Below, in pieces: positions 52,440 to 60,558 of a stretch of 64,000 bases of DNA. A model generated the notes under the pieces. That model searched no databases and was not told the origin of the DNA. It saw only the letters and a program-made list of their open reading frames with translations. This DNA is from Bernardetia sp. (lineage in GTDB: Bacteria; Bacteroidota; Bacteroidia; Cytophagales; Bernardetiaceae). The stretch lies in assembly GCA_020630575.1 (NCBI GenBank), contig JAHDBD010000007.1:62001-126000 (forward strand), given 5' to 3'. Made by a program: the position numbers and the translations under genes. Position 1 is the first letter of the stretch, and each line of letters opens with the position of its first letter.

Positions 52440-55400
52440 ATGAAAAAAAATATCTTTTCGTTTCGTTTCTTGTCTTTAGTTTGGCTAATTTGTTTTATGC
52501 CTTTAATTTCTTTTGCACAAGACAGACTAAATTCTCCCCTTTCAAATCATTCTGTTTCTGATGAGCATAATCATAAAAAAGAAGCAGCAATGAATGCACC
52601 CAAAGCAAAAACACCACTTACTTTCATTGAAAATAAAAATCAATGGAATGAGTTTGTAAAATATAGAGCCACTATTCCATCGGGTTTCTTGTTTATGCGT
52701 CAAAACTCATTGCAGTATTCTTTTTACGATGCAAATGCTTTAAAATTGTTACATGTTCATGGAGAAGAGGAGCATGAAGGACATGAGCCTGATGAAGAGA
52801 TTTCTTCTACTATTAAAGCACATTCTTTTGAGGTAGAATTTGAAAATTCAAATCCTTCTCCACAAATTATTTCTGAGCAAGTTAGTGATACAAAGTTCAA
52901 TTATTTTTTAGGAAATGATCCTAGTAAATGGGCAGAAAATGCACAAGGATTTGGAGAACTGACCTATAAGGATTTATATCCAAATATTAACCTTCATTTG
53001 TATTTGAAGGAAGAGCATCTGAAATATGATTTTATTGTTGCTGCTGGTGCAAATCCTTCAAAAATTGCAATGAATTATAAGTATGCTGATAAAGTGAGTT
53101 TAGAAAGTGGACATTTACATATTCAAACTTCTGTCAATAAAGTTATCGAACAAGCTCCTTATTCGTATCAAATTATTGATGGAAAAAAAGTAGAAGTTCC
53201 TTCAAAGTTTGTTCTTAAATATGAGCAAGAAAATAAAAAAGGTAAAGTTCCTCAAGTGACATTTGAATTCCCAGAAGGATATAATAAAAAATATGAACTA
53301 ATCATTGATCCTGTTCTTATTTTTTCTACTTTCTCAGGTGCTACTTCAGATAACTGGGGAAACACAGCAACTTATGATGATGCAGGAAATTTATATTCTG
53401 GAGGTACTTCTTTTGGTGCAGGTTTTCCTACTACTACAGGAGCTTTTGATGTTACTTTTGGAGGAGTCGTAGATGTGGCTATTTTAAAATATAACTCACA
53501 AGGAACAGGTGTTTTTTATGCAACTTATCTAGGTGGTAATTTGTCAGATGTACCTTCAAGTATGATTGTGAATAGCAGAAATGAGCTAATTATACTAGGT
53601 GCAACAGGATCTTCTGATTTTCCTACTACTAGTGGATCTTATGATAATACTTTTGGTGGAGGAACTGATACTGGAGATGATATAATGAATCTTGACTTTA
53701 GGGATGGTTCTGATATTTTTGTTTCCAAATTAAATATAGATGGAAGTAGACTAATAGCCTCAACTTTTTTAGGAGGAAATGGAAATGATGGAATTAATGT
53801 AGTTAATTTTAGTTCTTTTACTACTAATCCTTTAGTGAAAAATTATGGAGATGAAGTGAGAGCAGAAATAAATATTGATGATTTAGATAATATTTATATT
53901 GCCAACACAACTAACTCAAATAATTTCCCATTAGTTTCAGCGCATCGTACTACTTTTCAAGGAAGACAAGAAGGGGTAGGTGTAAAATTTGACCCTACTT
54001 TAAGCACTCTTGTATGGAGTACATATATTGGAGGAAACAATATAGATGCAGCTTTTGGAATACAAATTTCTAAAAGAGGGGATATTTATGTTGTGGGTGG
54101 AACATCAAGTAGTGACTTAGTCACTCACGCAGCTACTATGCAAAGTAATTATAGAGGAGAAGTAGATGGTTTTGTTGTACGTTATGCTTCTAATTTTGCT
54201 TGGCAAGGAGCTAGTTATTTAGGAACTCCTTTTTATGACCAAGCTTATTATGTAGATATTGATAGTGAAGATGCTGTATATGTTTTTGGACAAACGAAAG
54301 GTTCACAACCTGTTGTGGGTAATGTTTACTCAAATAGTAACGGTGGTTTATTTATTCGTAAAATATCACCTAACTTAAATAATATATTATTAGCAACTAC
54401 TATTGGAAGTCAAGATTTTCAACCCAATATTACACCTACTGCTTTTATGATAAATGAATGTAATAATATTTATTTAGCAGGTTGGGCAAGTCAAGTTTCA
54501 TCGACAAGGTCTTATTATCTCTCTAACATGACTACATCTGGAATGCCTGTTACTTCTGATGCATTACAAAGGTCTACAGATGGAAATGATTTTTATATTA
54601 TGATATTAAGTGAAAATGCACAAGATTTAGCATATAGCACTTTCTTTGGAGGAAGCAGAGAAGCAAGAGAACATGTAGATGGTGGGACAAGTCGTTTTGA
54701 TAAAAAAACAGGAACTATCTATCAAGCTGTCTGTGCATGTAGTGGAAGTGGATTTATTACTACTCCTGGAGCTTTTTCTAACCGAAACAATAGTCCCAAT
54801 TGTAATAATGCCGCATTTAAAATAGAGCTAGGTATTTTAAAAGCTGATTTTACTACAAATGATGGAGACTTAAATGGTTGTGCGCCTTTTTCAACTGTAT
54901 TTAAAAATAGAAGTATAGAAGGATTATCTTATGAGTGGGACTTTGCAGGTTTGGGTACTTCTACTCAAAGTGATAATGTTCCTTTTACCTTTCCAGATGC
55001 AGGAACATACCAAGTCAGATTGATTGCAAGAAATCCCTTTTTATGTGTAAAACAAGATACAGCTTATCTTGAAGTGGTAGTATTTCCTTCCGACTTTACA
55101 AGTTCTCCTGATACAACTATTTGTAAAGGAGAGTCTGTACAGCTTTTTGCCACTGGAGGAACAGACTATCTTTGGACACCTACAACAGGATTAAATAATC
55201 CTAGAATTGCTAATCCAATAGCAACACCTAATCAAACTACTACATATAAGTTATTAGTACAAAATGATGGGGGGTGTCGTCAAGAATTCAATACTAAAGT
55301 GACAGTCTTACCAGAGCTTACTGCAAGTTTTGGACTGACTCTTGGTGATCCTTGTGCTAATGATTCTACTGTAAGTATTATCAATACAACTCAAAATGCC

Positions 55401-57701
55401 ACCTCTTATTTTTGGGATTTTGGAAATGGACAAACTTCCACAGCACAAAATCCACCTATTCAAAGTTATTCATCAGGAACTTATACAATCAAGTTAATAG
55501 CAACAAATAGCCTTTGTAACGCTAAGGATACTATTGAAAGACAATTTATAATTGGTACAGATACATTTAATTTTAATATAGCAGATACTACAATTTGTTT
55601 TGGACAGTCTATACAGTTTAATGTAACAGGAGGAACTTCTTATCAATGGACACCAGCAACAGGGTTGAGCAATGCTGCTATCGGAAATCCGATAGCATCT
55701 CCAACAGAAACCACTACATATACCATAAAAGTAGTTGGAAGTAGTGGATGTGAAGAAGAACGTCAGGTTGAAGTTGTGGTTGAAGAAGAAATGATTCCTA
55801 ATTTTGATATTATACGATCTACTCTTTGTACAGAAATAGGAAAAGTAGAATTTGTAAATAATACAGTTGGAGCTACTTCCTATCTTTGGGACTTTGGAAA
55901 TGGTCAAACTTCTACAGAACAAAATCCATCTATTCAAAATTATACAGCAGGAACTTATATCATAAAATTAGTAACTGAGAGTGAATCTTGTACTATTAGA
56001 GATTCTGTTGAAAAACAAATTGTCATTACTGAGGATGCTTTCGTTTATGATATAGGGGATTCTACTATTTGTGCAGGACAGTCTGTGCAATTCAATGTAA
56101 CAGGAGGAGTTTCCTATCAATGGACTCCAACAACAGGATTAAATGATGCAACTATTGGAAATCCTATTGCTTCTCCTACCAAAACAACTACCTATACTGT
56201 AAAAGTAATAGGAAATAATGGATGTGAAGAAGAGCGTCAAATAGAAATAGTAGTAGGAGAAGAGATAATTCCAAATTTTGATATTATACAATCTAATAAT
56301 TGTGAGGAGTTTCCGACAATCAGTATAGTAAATAATACAGTTGGAGCAACTTCTTACTTTTGGGATTTTGGAAATGGACAAACTTCTACAGCACAAAACC
56401 CTACAAATATAGCTTATGACGCAGATGGAAATTATGAAGTAAAATTGATAGTAAATAACATTGCTTGTTCAGATTCCCTTGTTAAAGAATTTGATTACTC
56501 TACAAACAATTTCTTTATTTCTCCAGATAAATCTATTTGTTTAGGTCAGTCTTTACCATTAGAAGTAGGAAAAGGTATTTCTTACCAATGGACTCCAACA
56601 GCAGGATTAAGCGATCCTACTATTTCAAATCCTATTGCTTCTCCTACCCAAACGACTACATATACTGTAAGTATCACAACTGCAAGTGGTTGTGTTAGAG
56701 AAGAAGAGGTCACAATTACTGTTTTAGAAGAATTAAAACCTGATTTTGAAGTGGTTATTATAGATAGATGTGACAAATTTCCACTTGTACAAATAATAAA
56801 TAATTCTGTTGGTGCTACATCTTTTTTTTGGGACTTTGGAGATGGAAGAACCTCAACACTTCGCAATCCTCCTTCTTTTCAGTATGCTAGTGAAGGTGTT
56901 TATCCAATTATATTAAAAGTAGAAAATGCACTTTGTCAAGATTCTACACAGAATGAGGCAAATTCTATCATTGATAATAGTAGTAACTTCCTATCTTCAA
57001 TCAGGATGCCTGAAAGTCCAACTATTTGTAGAGGCGAAAATGCACAACTTAATATAACTGGGGGAGAAGTATTTGAATGGACTCCCACAACAGGATTAAG
57101 TGATCCTACTATCAGAAATCCAATTGCTTCACCAGACCAAACAACTACTTACAATGTTCGAATTTCTAATGTTGATGGAGGTTGTTTTACAGATAGTACA
57201 GTTACAGTTACAATCGTGGATAAATTAGTTCTTGATTTTGATGTTCAACATTCACCTGAATGTGGTGCGCCTGCTACTATTCTTTTTAATGGTAAAAATA
57301 CTGGAAATGGTGACTGGGTATGGGATTTGGGAAATGGAGATTCTATCAATGTATCCAACCCAACAGAATATACTTATACACAAGCGGGAACATATACAAT
57401 TACTTTGAAGGCTTCAAATGGAGTTTGTGATCAAGAACAAACAACTACAGTTACTGTCGATAATGTTTTACCTCCTAATGTAATTACGCCAAATGGAGAT
57501 GGACTCAATGAAACTTTTGTGTTAGATAAGGCTAATATAGGCTGGAAGCTTCAAATTTATGACCGTTGGGGAACAGAAGTTTTTTCTGCTGATGATTATA
57601 ACAATGACTGGGGAAGTAAAGCCAAACCAGCTATGTATTATTATTATTTAACTTCTCCTGATGGAGATACTTGTAGAGGTTGGATTCATGTTCTACAATA
57701 A
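52440..57701 (+). CDS. Giant PKD-repeat protein with type IX C-terminal domain
   Basis: A 1753-residue surface protein. Signal peptide ends at SFAQ (residue 26). Residues 60-290 fit the DUF7948-type region (KTPLTFIENKNQWNEF, FNYFLGNDPSKWAEN). Residues 290-790 are SBBP-type propeller blades, with FPTTTGAFD, TYLGG, YIGG and FFGG at blade joins. From 800 on come alternating PKD domains (SYEWDFAGLG, YFWDFGNGQTST) and Ig-like units (SYQWTPTTGL, NPIASPTxTTTYT), five or six rounds of about 157 residues. The end, VITPNGDGLNETFVL to QIYDRWGTEVF, is the gliding-associated CHU_C domain, the type B sorting signal of type IX secretion. Export across the outer membrane and surface attachment follow. Gliding or adhesion is the likely role. 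Confidence 0.92.
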   Translation: MKKNIFSFRFLSLVWLICFMPLISFAQDRLNSPLSNHSVSDEHNHKKEAAMNAPKAKTPLTFIENKNQWNEFVKYRATIPSGFLFMRQNSLQYSFYDANALKLLHVHGEEEHEGHEPDEEISSTIKAHSFEVEFENSNPSPQIISEQVSDTKFNYFLGNDPSKWAENAQGFGELTYKDLYPNINLHLYLKEEHLKYDFIVAAGANPSKIAMNYKYADKVSLESGHLHIQTSVNKVIEQAPYSYQIIDGKKVEVPSKFVLKYEQENKKGKVPQVTFEFPEGYNKKYELIIDPVLIFSTFSGATSDNWGNTATYDDAGNLYSGGTSFGAGFPTTTGAFDVTFGGVVDVAILKYNSQGTGVFYATYLGGNLSDVPSSMIVNSRNELIILGATGSSDFPTTSGSYDNTFGGGTDTGDDIMNLDFRDGSDIFVSKLNIDGSRLIASTFLGGNGNDGINVVNFSSFTTNPLVKNYGDEVRAEINIDDLDNIYIANTTNSNNFPLVSAHRTTFQGRQEGVGVKFDPTLSTLVWSTYIGGNNIDAAFGIQISKRGDIYVVGGTSSSDLVTHAATMQSNYRGEVDGFVVRYASNFAWQGASYLGTPFYDQAYYVDIDSEDAVYVFGQTKGSQPVVGNVYSNSNGGLFIRKISPNLNNILLATTIGSQDFQPNITPTAFMINECNNIYLAGWASQVSSTRSYYLSNMTTSGMPVTSDALQRSTDGNDFYIMILSENAQDLAYSTFFGGSREAREHVDGGTSRFDKKTGTIYQAVCACSGSGFITTPGAFSNRNNSPNCNNAAFKIELGILKADFTTNDGDLNGCAPFSTVFKNRSIEGLSYEWDFAGLGTSTQSDNVPFTFPDAGTYQVRLIARNPFLCVKQDTAYLEVVVFPSDFTSSPDTTICKGESVQLFATGGTDYLWTPTTGLNNPRIANPIATPNQTTTYKLLVQNDGGCRQEFNTKVTVLPELTASFGLTLGDPCANDSTVSIINTTQNATSYFWDFGNGQTSTAQNPPIQSYSSGTYTIKLIATNSLCNAKDTIERQFIIGTDTFNFNIADTTICFGQSIQFNVTGGTSYQWTPATGLSNAAIGNPIASPTETTTYTIKVVGSSGCEEERQVEVVVEEEMIPNFDIIRSTLCTEIGKVEFVNNTVGATSYLWDFGNGQTSTEQNPSIQNYTAGTYIIKLVTESESCTIRDSVEKQIVITEDAFVYDIGDSTICAGQSVQFNVTGGVSYQWTPTTGLNDATIGNPIASPTKTTTYTVKVIGNNGCEEERQIEIVVGEEIIPNFDIIQSNNCEEFPTISIVNNTVGATSYFWDFGNGQTSTAQNPTNIAYDADGNYEVKLIVNNIACSDSLVKEFDYSTNNFFISPDKSICLGQSLPLEVGKGISYQWTPTAGLSDPTISNPIASPTQTTTYTVSITTASGCVREEEVTITVLEELKPDFEVVIIDRCDKFPLVQIINNSVGATSFFWDFGDGRTSTLRNPPSFQYASEGVYPIILKVENALCQDSTQNEANSIIDNSSNFLSSIRMPESPTICRGENAQLNITGGEVFEWTPTTGLSDPTIRNPIASPDQTTTYNVRISNVDGGCFTDSTVTVTIVDKLVLDFDVQHSPECGAPATILFNGKNTGNGDWVWDLGNGDSINVSNPTEYTYTQAGTYTITLKASNGVCDQEQTTTVTVDNVLPPNVITPNGDGLNETFVLDKANIGWKLQIYDRWGTEVFSADDYNNDWGSKAKPAMYYYYLTSPDGDTCRGWIHVLQ
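55080..57230 (+). repeat. Tandem coding repeats of a PKD plus Ig-like module
   Basis: Within the giant gene, a unit of about 470 bp recurs four to five times. Each unit has the Cys-containing Ig-like segment (beginning near 55120, 55595, 56065, 56530 and 57025, with SYQWTPTTGL) and a PKD segment (near 55320, 55790, 56270 and 56740, with WDFGNGQTST). The two middle copies are nearly the same in long stretches, which points to recent copying or gene conversion. Confidence 0.75.
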
Positions 57702-57726
57702 ACAAGTATAAAAATCTGATAAAATA

Positions 57727-57761
57727 TAAATCCCTTTAAATTTATTTTGAAGGGATTTTTT
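57727..57761 (+). terminator. Terminator after the giant PKD gene
   Basis: AAATCCCTT pairs with AAGGGATTT, extended by an AAA/TTT part, followed by a T-run. Confidence 0.8.
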
Positions 57762-57883
57762 AAAGTTAATTTTTTCTAAAAACACGCTTTTTTGTCTTAT
57801 AAGGTAGGGCGATTACACTATAAACAACGTCATTAAAAAAAGCTATTTATCTAAATAAAAAAAAACACTAAATACTATTCATT

Positions 57884-58735
57884 ATGCAAAATCATTTTAA
57901 AATCTATTTTTTACCTCTATTTGTTTTGCTTCTACTTTCAACATCTTGTAGTCTAACTGATAGCGTCTGTAAAGATGGACAAGGAGACGTAATAACTGAA
58001 AGTAGAACTATATCTAAATTTACAGCCATCGAATCAAGAGGAAGTTTTATTGTAAATGTTTTTCAAGATTCTAGCATCAAAACACAGTCTGTTTCTGTTA
58101 TGGCACAAGAAAATATCGTCAGTTTTATCCAAACAAATATTGTAGGAAATAGCCTCATTATTGACAATGATGAATGTTATAATACAAGTGAAGAAGTAAT
58201 AATTGAGATTCGTACACCAGTACTTTCTCAAATCGTTTTAAGTGGTTCTGGTGATATTATTTTGCAAGATATAGCACGTATTAGCAGTGTAGAAAATATA
58301 GAAAATGTAGAATTTATTTTAAATGGCTCTGGAAATATTCTTACTACACCAAATAACCCTGTTATAACAACAAAAAATTGTACTGCAAAACTAAAAGGTT
58401 CTGGAAATATCGAATTGGACTTGCAGGTAGCAAATAAAGTAACTGCCATTATTGAAGGTTCAGGAAATATTCTTTTTAGAGGAACGGCTACAGAAAATAG
58501 CTTGAATGTTAGTGGTTCAGGCAATATAAAAGCATTTTTATTACCTGTTTTAACAAGTACAGCAGAAATAGTTGGCTCTGGAAGTATTGAGCTAACGGCT
58601 ACAGATGATGTAAATACTCCTTCAAAAGCAACTCTAAATGCACAAGTAAGTGGAAGTGGAGTAGTCCGTGTGAAAGGTAATGCAGGAGTTCAATGGAATA
58701 TATCAGGTTCAGGTAAAATTGAAAAAGTAGAGTAA
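57884..58735 (+). CDS. GIN-domain (DUF2807) lipoprotein
   Basis: A 283-residue lipoprotein; the signal ends LLLSTSC with Cys 22. The body is a DUF2807 / GIN domain, also called the head domain of auto-transporter adhesins: FTAIESRGSFIVNVFQDSS near residue 45, then repeated SGSGxI turns (LSGSGDI, LNGSGNI, LKGSGNI, EGSGNI, VSGSGNI, VGSGSI) every 20-25 residues, which make a right-handed beta-helix. Members are common in this phylum and often lie beside transcription regulators; no such gene is next to this one. The role is unknown. It is a single-gene unit. Confidence 0.88.
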   Translation: MQNHFKIYFLPLFVLLLLSTSCSLTDSVCKDGQGDVITESRTISKFTAIESRGSFIVNVFQDSSIKTQSVSVMAQENIVSFIQTNIVGNSLIIDNDECYNTSEEVIIEIRTPVLSQIVLSGSGDIILQDIARISSVENIENVEFILNGSGNILTTPNNPVITTKNCTAKLKGSGNIELDLQVANKVTAIIEGSGNILFRGTATENSLNVSGSGNIKAFLLPVLTSTAEIVGSGSIELTATDDVNTPSKATLNAQVSGSGVVRVKGNAGVQWNISGSGKIEKVE

Positions 58736-58794
58736 CAAAAACAATATAGGACTATTCAAATAATAAAGCCTCTAAGTATTTTAAGTATTCAAAA

Positions 58795-58802
58795 TAATTT
58801 TG
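58795..58802 (+). promoter_or_regulatory. -7 element of the gene at 58882
   Basis: TAATTTTG fits TAnnTTTG, 79 nt before the ATG. The -33 region has no clear TTTG. Confidence 0.35.
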
Positions 58803-58881
58803 TAATTTATAGCATAATCTTATTAAAAGGATTGTGCTTCTTTACTTAAGAATATTTCACTTGCTTACTTTCTCTTAGCTT

Positions 58882-60291
58882 ATGAGTAATTCTACTTCTT
58901 CTCAAAACCCTTCATCTATTTTCAAAGAAATAGAAGAGTTAAAACGTTCTTTTAGTTTTAGTAATCAAGAAGAAGAAATAGCTTTTTATAAAAAAAATAG
59001 TTATTTATTTGCTTTTACTTCAGCGAATTTGTTTCGTTTGATGCCTCAAATTCCTTATTCGCATCATAAATCTATTTTTGAAAAACTGCTTTTTAATCTT
59101 CAATTATTAAATATAGAAGAACAAAATCCAGTACTTTTTGCTCCTAATTTTGAAGTTATTGATAAAACAGATATTCTTCAGCAAGCTAAAAATGGAAAGC
59201 CTTTTCTATTTTGTTGTTTTCATTTGGGTTCTTATTCTTCACTTTTGACTTTACTCACTTATAATGATTTAGATTTTGGCTTTTTGCTCAATCAAACTCT
59301 CAGGAATAGAAAAGCAGATGATTCTTTAAAAGTTCATCAAAAATTTTCTCAGCAAATAGAAATTCAGCAAAAAAGAACTTTAAAATCTAAAATACAATTC
59401 ATAAATGTAGAGGAAAATAAAGGCATTTGGAGTGCTATCAGAATGTTAAAGCAAGGCAAATCCTTAATTGTTTATCCTGATGGTAATACAGGTATAAATA
59501 CTAAAGAATCAAAAAAAGAAAATCAAAATACTGTTCAAGTGAATTTCTTAAATGAAAGGTTACTTGTAAAACAAGGAGTTGCTTTTTTATCGTATGCTTG
59601 TCAAGTACCAATTGTTCCTGTCATTTCAAGTAGAGTGGATGAAAGTGTAGAGTATAGTTTGAAAAGAAAATTTGAACTCCTGCCAGCAATTTATCCACCA
59701 AATTCTGTAAAGGGAAATGCTGAGAAGGAAAATAAATCAAAAGAAGAATTTGCAGCACAGACAATGCAGAAGTTGTATTCTATTTTAGAAAAAGAAATTT
59801 CTAAGAAAAAGAATCAGCAAGATATTAGTGCGCAAGCAAACCAATGGGAAGGTTGGATTTTTGTGAATAAATCTTTTGAAAACCTTCAAAAGCCGATTTA
59901 TTTGGAAAAAGAATCACAAAAACAAAATTCAGAAAAAATCACAAAAGAAAAATTAAATTCTGAATATATTTTTAATGAAGCACAATTTGCACTTATCGAA
60001 AGTAAAAAAGATGAAGAGCAAAATGTAAAATATACACTGTTTGATAAATATACTTATCGTTTTTTTCCTGTATCTGACCTACTTTATGAAACAATTAGTT
60101 ATTTTTCTGTTCCAAAAAAGTTATATTTGTCTGATACCAAAAATAAGCTGACTAATCATGTATCAAAAGATACTAGTAATTCCCCTGTTGCTATGAATTC
60201 TGATTCTGAATTGCAGCTTTCAAAAACATCTATTCCTATTAGCGCATTAAAAAAGCTAATTAACAAAAATATTTTAGTACAATTCAACTAA
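58882..60291 (+). CDS. LpxL/HtrB-like acyltransferase relative with C-terminal extension
   Basis: A 469-residue protein whose middle part resembles the lipid A late acyltransferases. FLFCCFHLGSYSS near residue 114 sits where LpxL has the catalytic His and an acid five residues on, but here the acid is replaced by Ser. The next blocks, KGIWSAIRMLKQGKSLIVYPDGN near 190 and VKQGVAFLSYACQVPIVPVIS near 230, fit the family well. There is no N-terminal membrane anchor, and 190 unassigned residues follow the domain, ending in a Ser/Lys-rich tail. It may be an inactive relative, or an enzyme with a different acid. The substrate is unknown. A nested inverted-repeat element follows. Confidence 0.6.
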   Translation: MSNSTSSQNPSSIFKEIEELKRSFSFSNQEEEIAFYKKNSYLFAFTSANLFRLMPQIPYSHHKSIFEKLLFNLQLLNIEEQNPVLFAPNFEVIDKTDILQQAKNGKPFLFCCFHLGSYSSLLTLLTYNDLDFGFLLNQTLRNRKADDSLKVHQKFSQQIEIQQKRTLKSKIQFINVEENKGIWSAIRMLKQGKSLIVYPDGNTGINTKESKKENQNTVQVNFLNERLLVKQGVAFLSYACQVPIVPVISSRVDESVEYSLKRKFELLPAIYPPNSVKGNAEKENKSKEEFAAQTMQKLYSILEKEISKKKNQQDISAQANQWEGWIFVNKSFENLQKPIYLEKESQKQNSEKITKEKLNSEYIFNEAQFALIESKKDEEQNVKYTLFDKYTYRFFPVSDLLYETISYFSVPKKLYLSDTKNKLTNHVSKDTSNSPVAMNSDSELQLSKTSIPISALKKLINKNILVQFN

Positions 60292-60306
60292 TTAAAAAAT
60301 ACAGCG

Positions 60307-60425
60307 CATGTTCAAATCGTGTGTTCAGTTCCTTAGAACTGAACGGAATGCTTCCTTAGAAGCATGATTCATGGCAATATTATACTTCTGATGAAACGAA
60401 CACACACATAACTTTTATGAACATG
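60307..60425. other. Nested inverted-repeat element (candidate structured RNA)
   Basis: In this 267-bp gap, CATGTTCA (60307-60314) pairs with TGAACATG (60418-60425), GTGTGTTC (60319-60326) with GAACACAC (60398-60405), and inside lie two perfect hairpins: GTTCAGTTC-CTTA-GAACTGAAC (60323-60344) and ATGCTTC-CTTA-GAAGCAT (60348-60365). Both inner hairpins have the same CTTA loop. The outer helix and the first hairpin share four bases, so they compete: two alternative folds are possible. No ORF is present. Confidence 0.6.
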
Positions 60426-60558
60426 ACATGTTTAGAAATAAAGGTAGACTTAAAATAAAGAAACTGTTTTTTTATTTTAATTAAAAATCCTAGCTAACAT
60501 AAAAATACTTTTAATGACATAAACTTTATACTAATTACGTTCATAACCCTTTACTATT

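Noticed and set aside
55494-55937. Minus-strand ORF of 147 residues opposite the PKD repeats
   Set aside because: It repeats with the same period as the sense-strand modules and contains many Cys, Ser and Tyr, so it is a shadow of the repeats. The ORFs at 56139-56396 and 56582-56866 are rejected for the same reason.
60309-60317. GTTCAAATC, like the T-loop of a tRNA
   Set aside because: No acceptor, D or anticodon arm can be drawn around it; it belongs to the inverted-repeat element.
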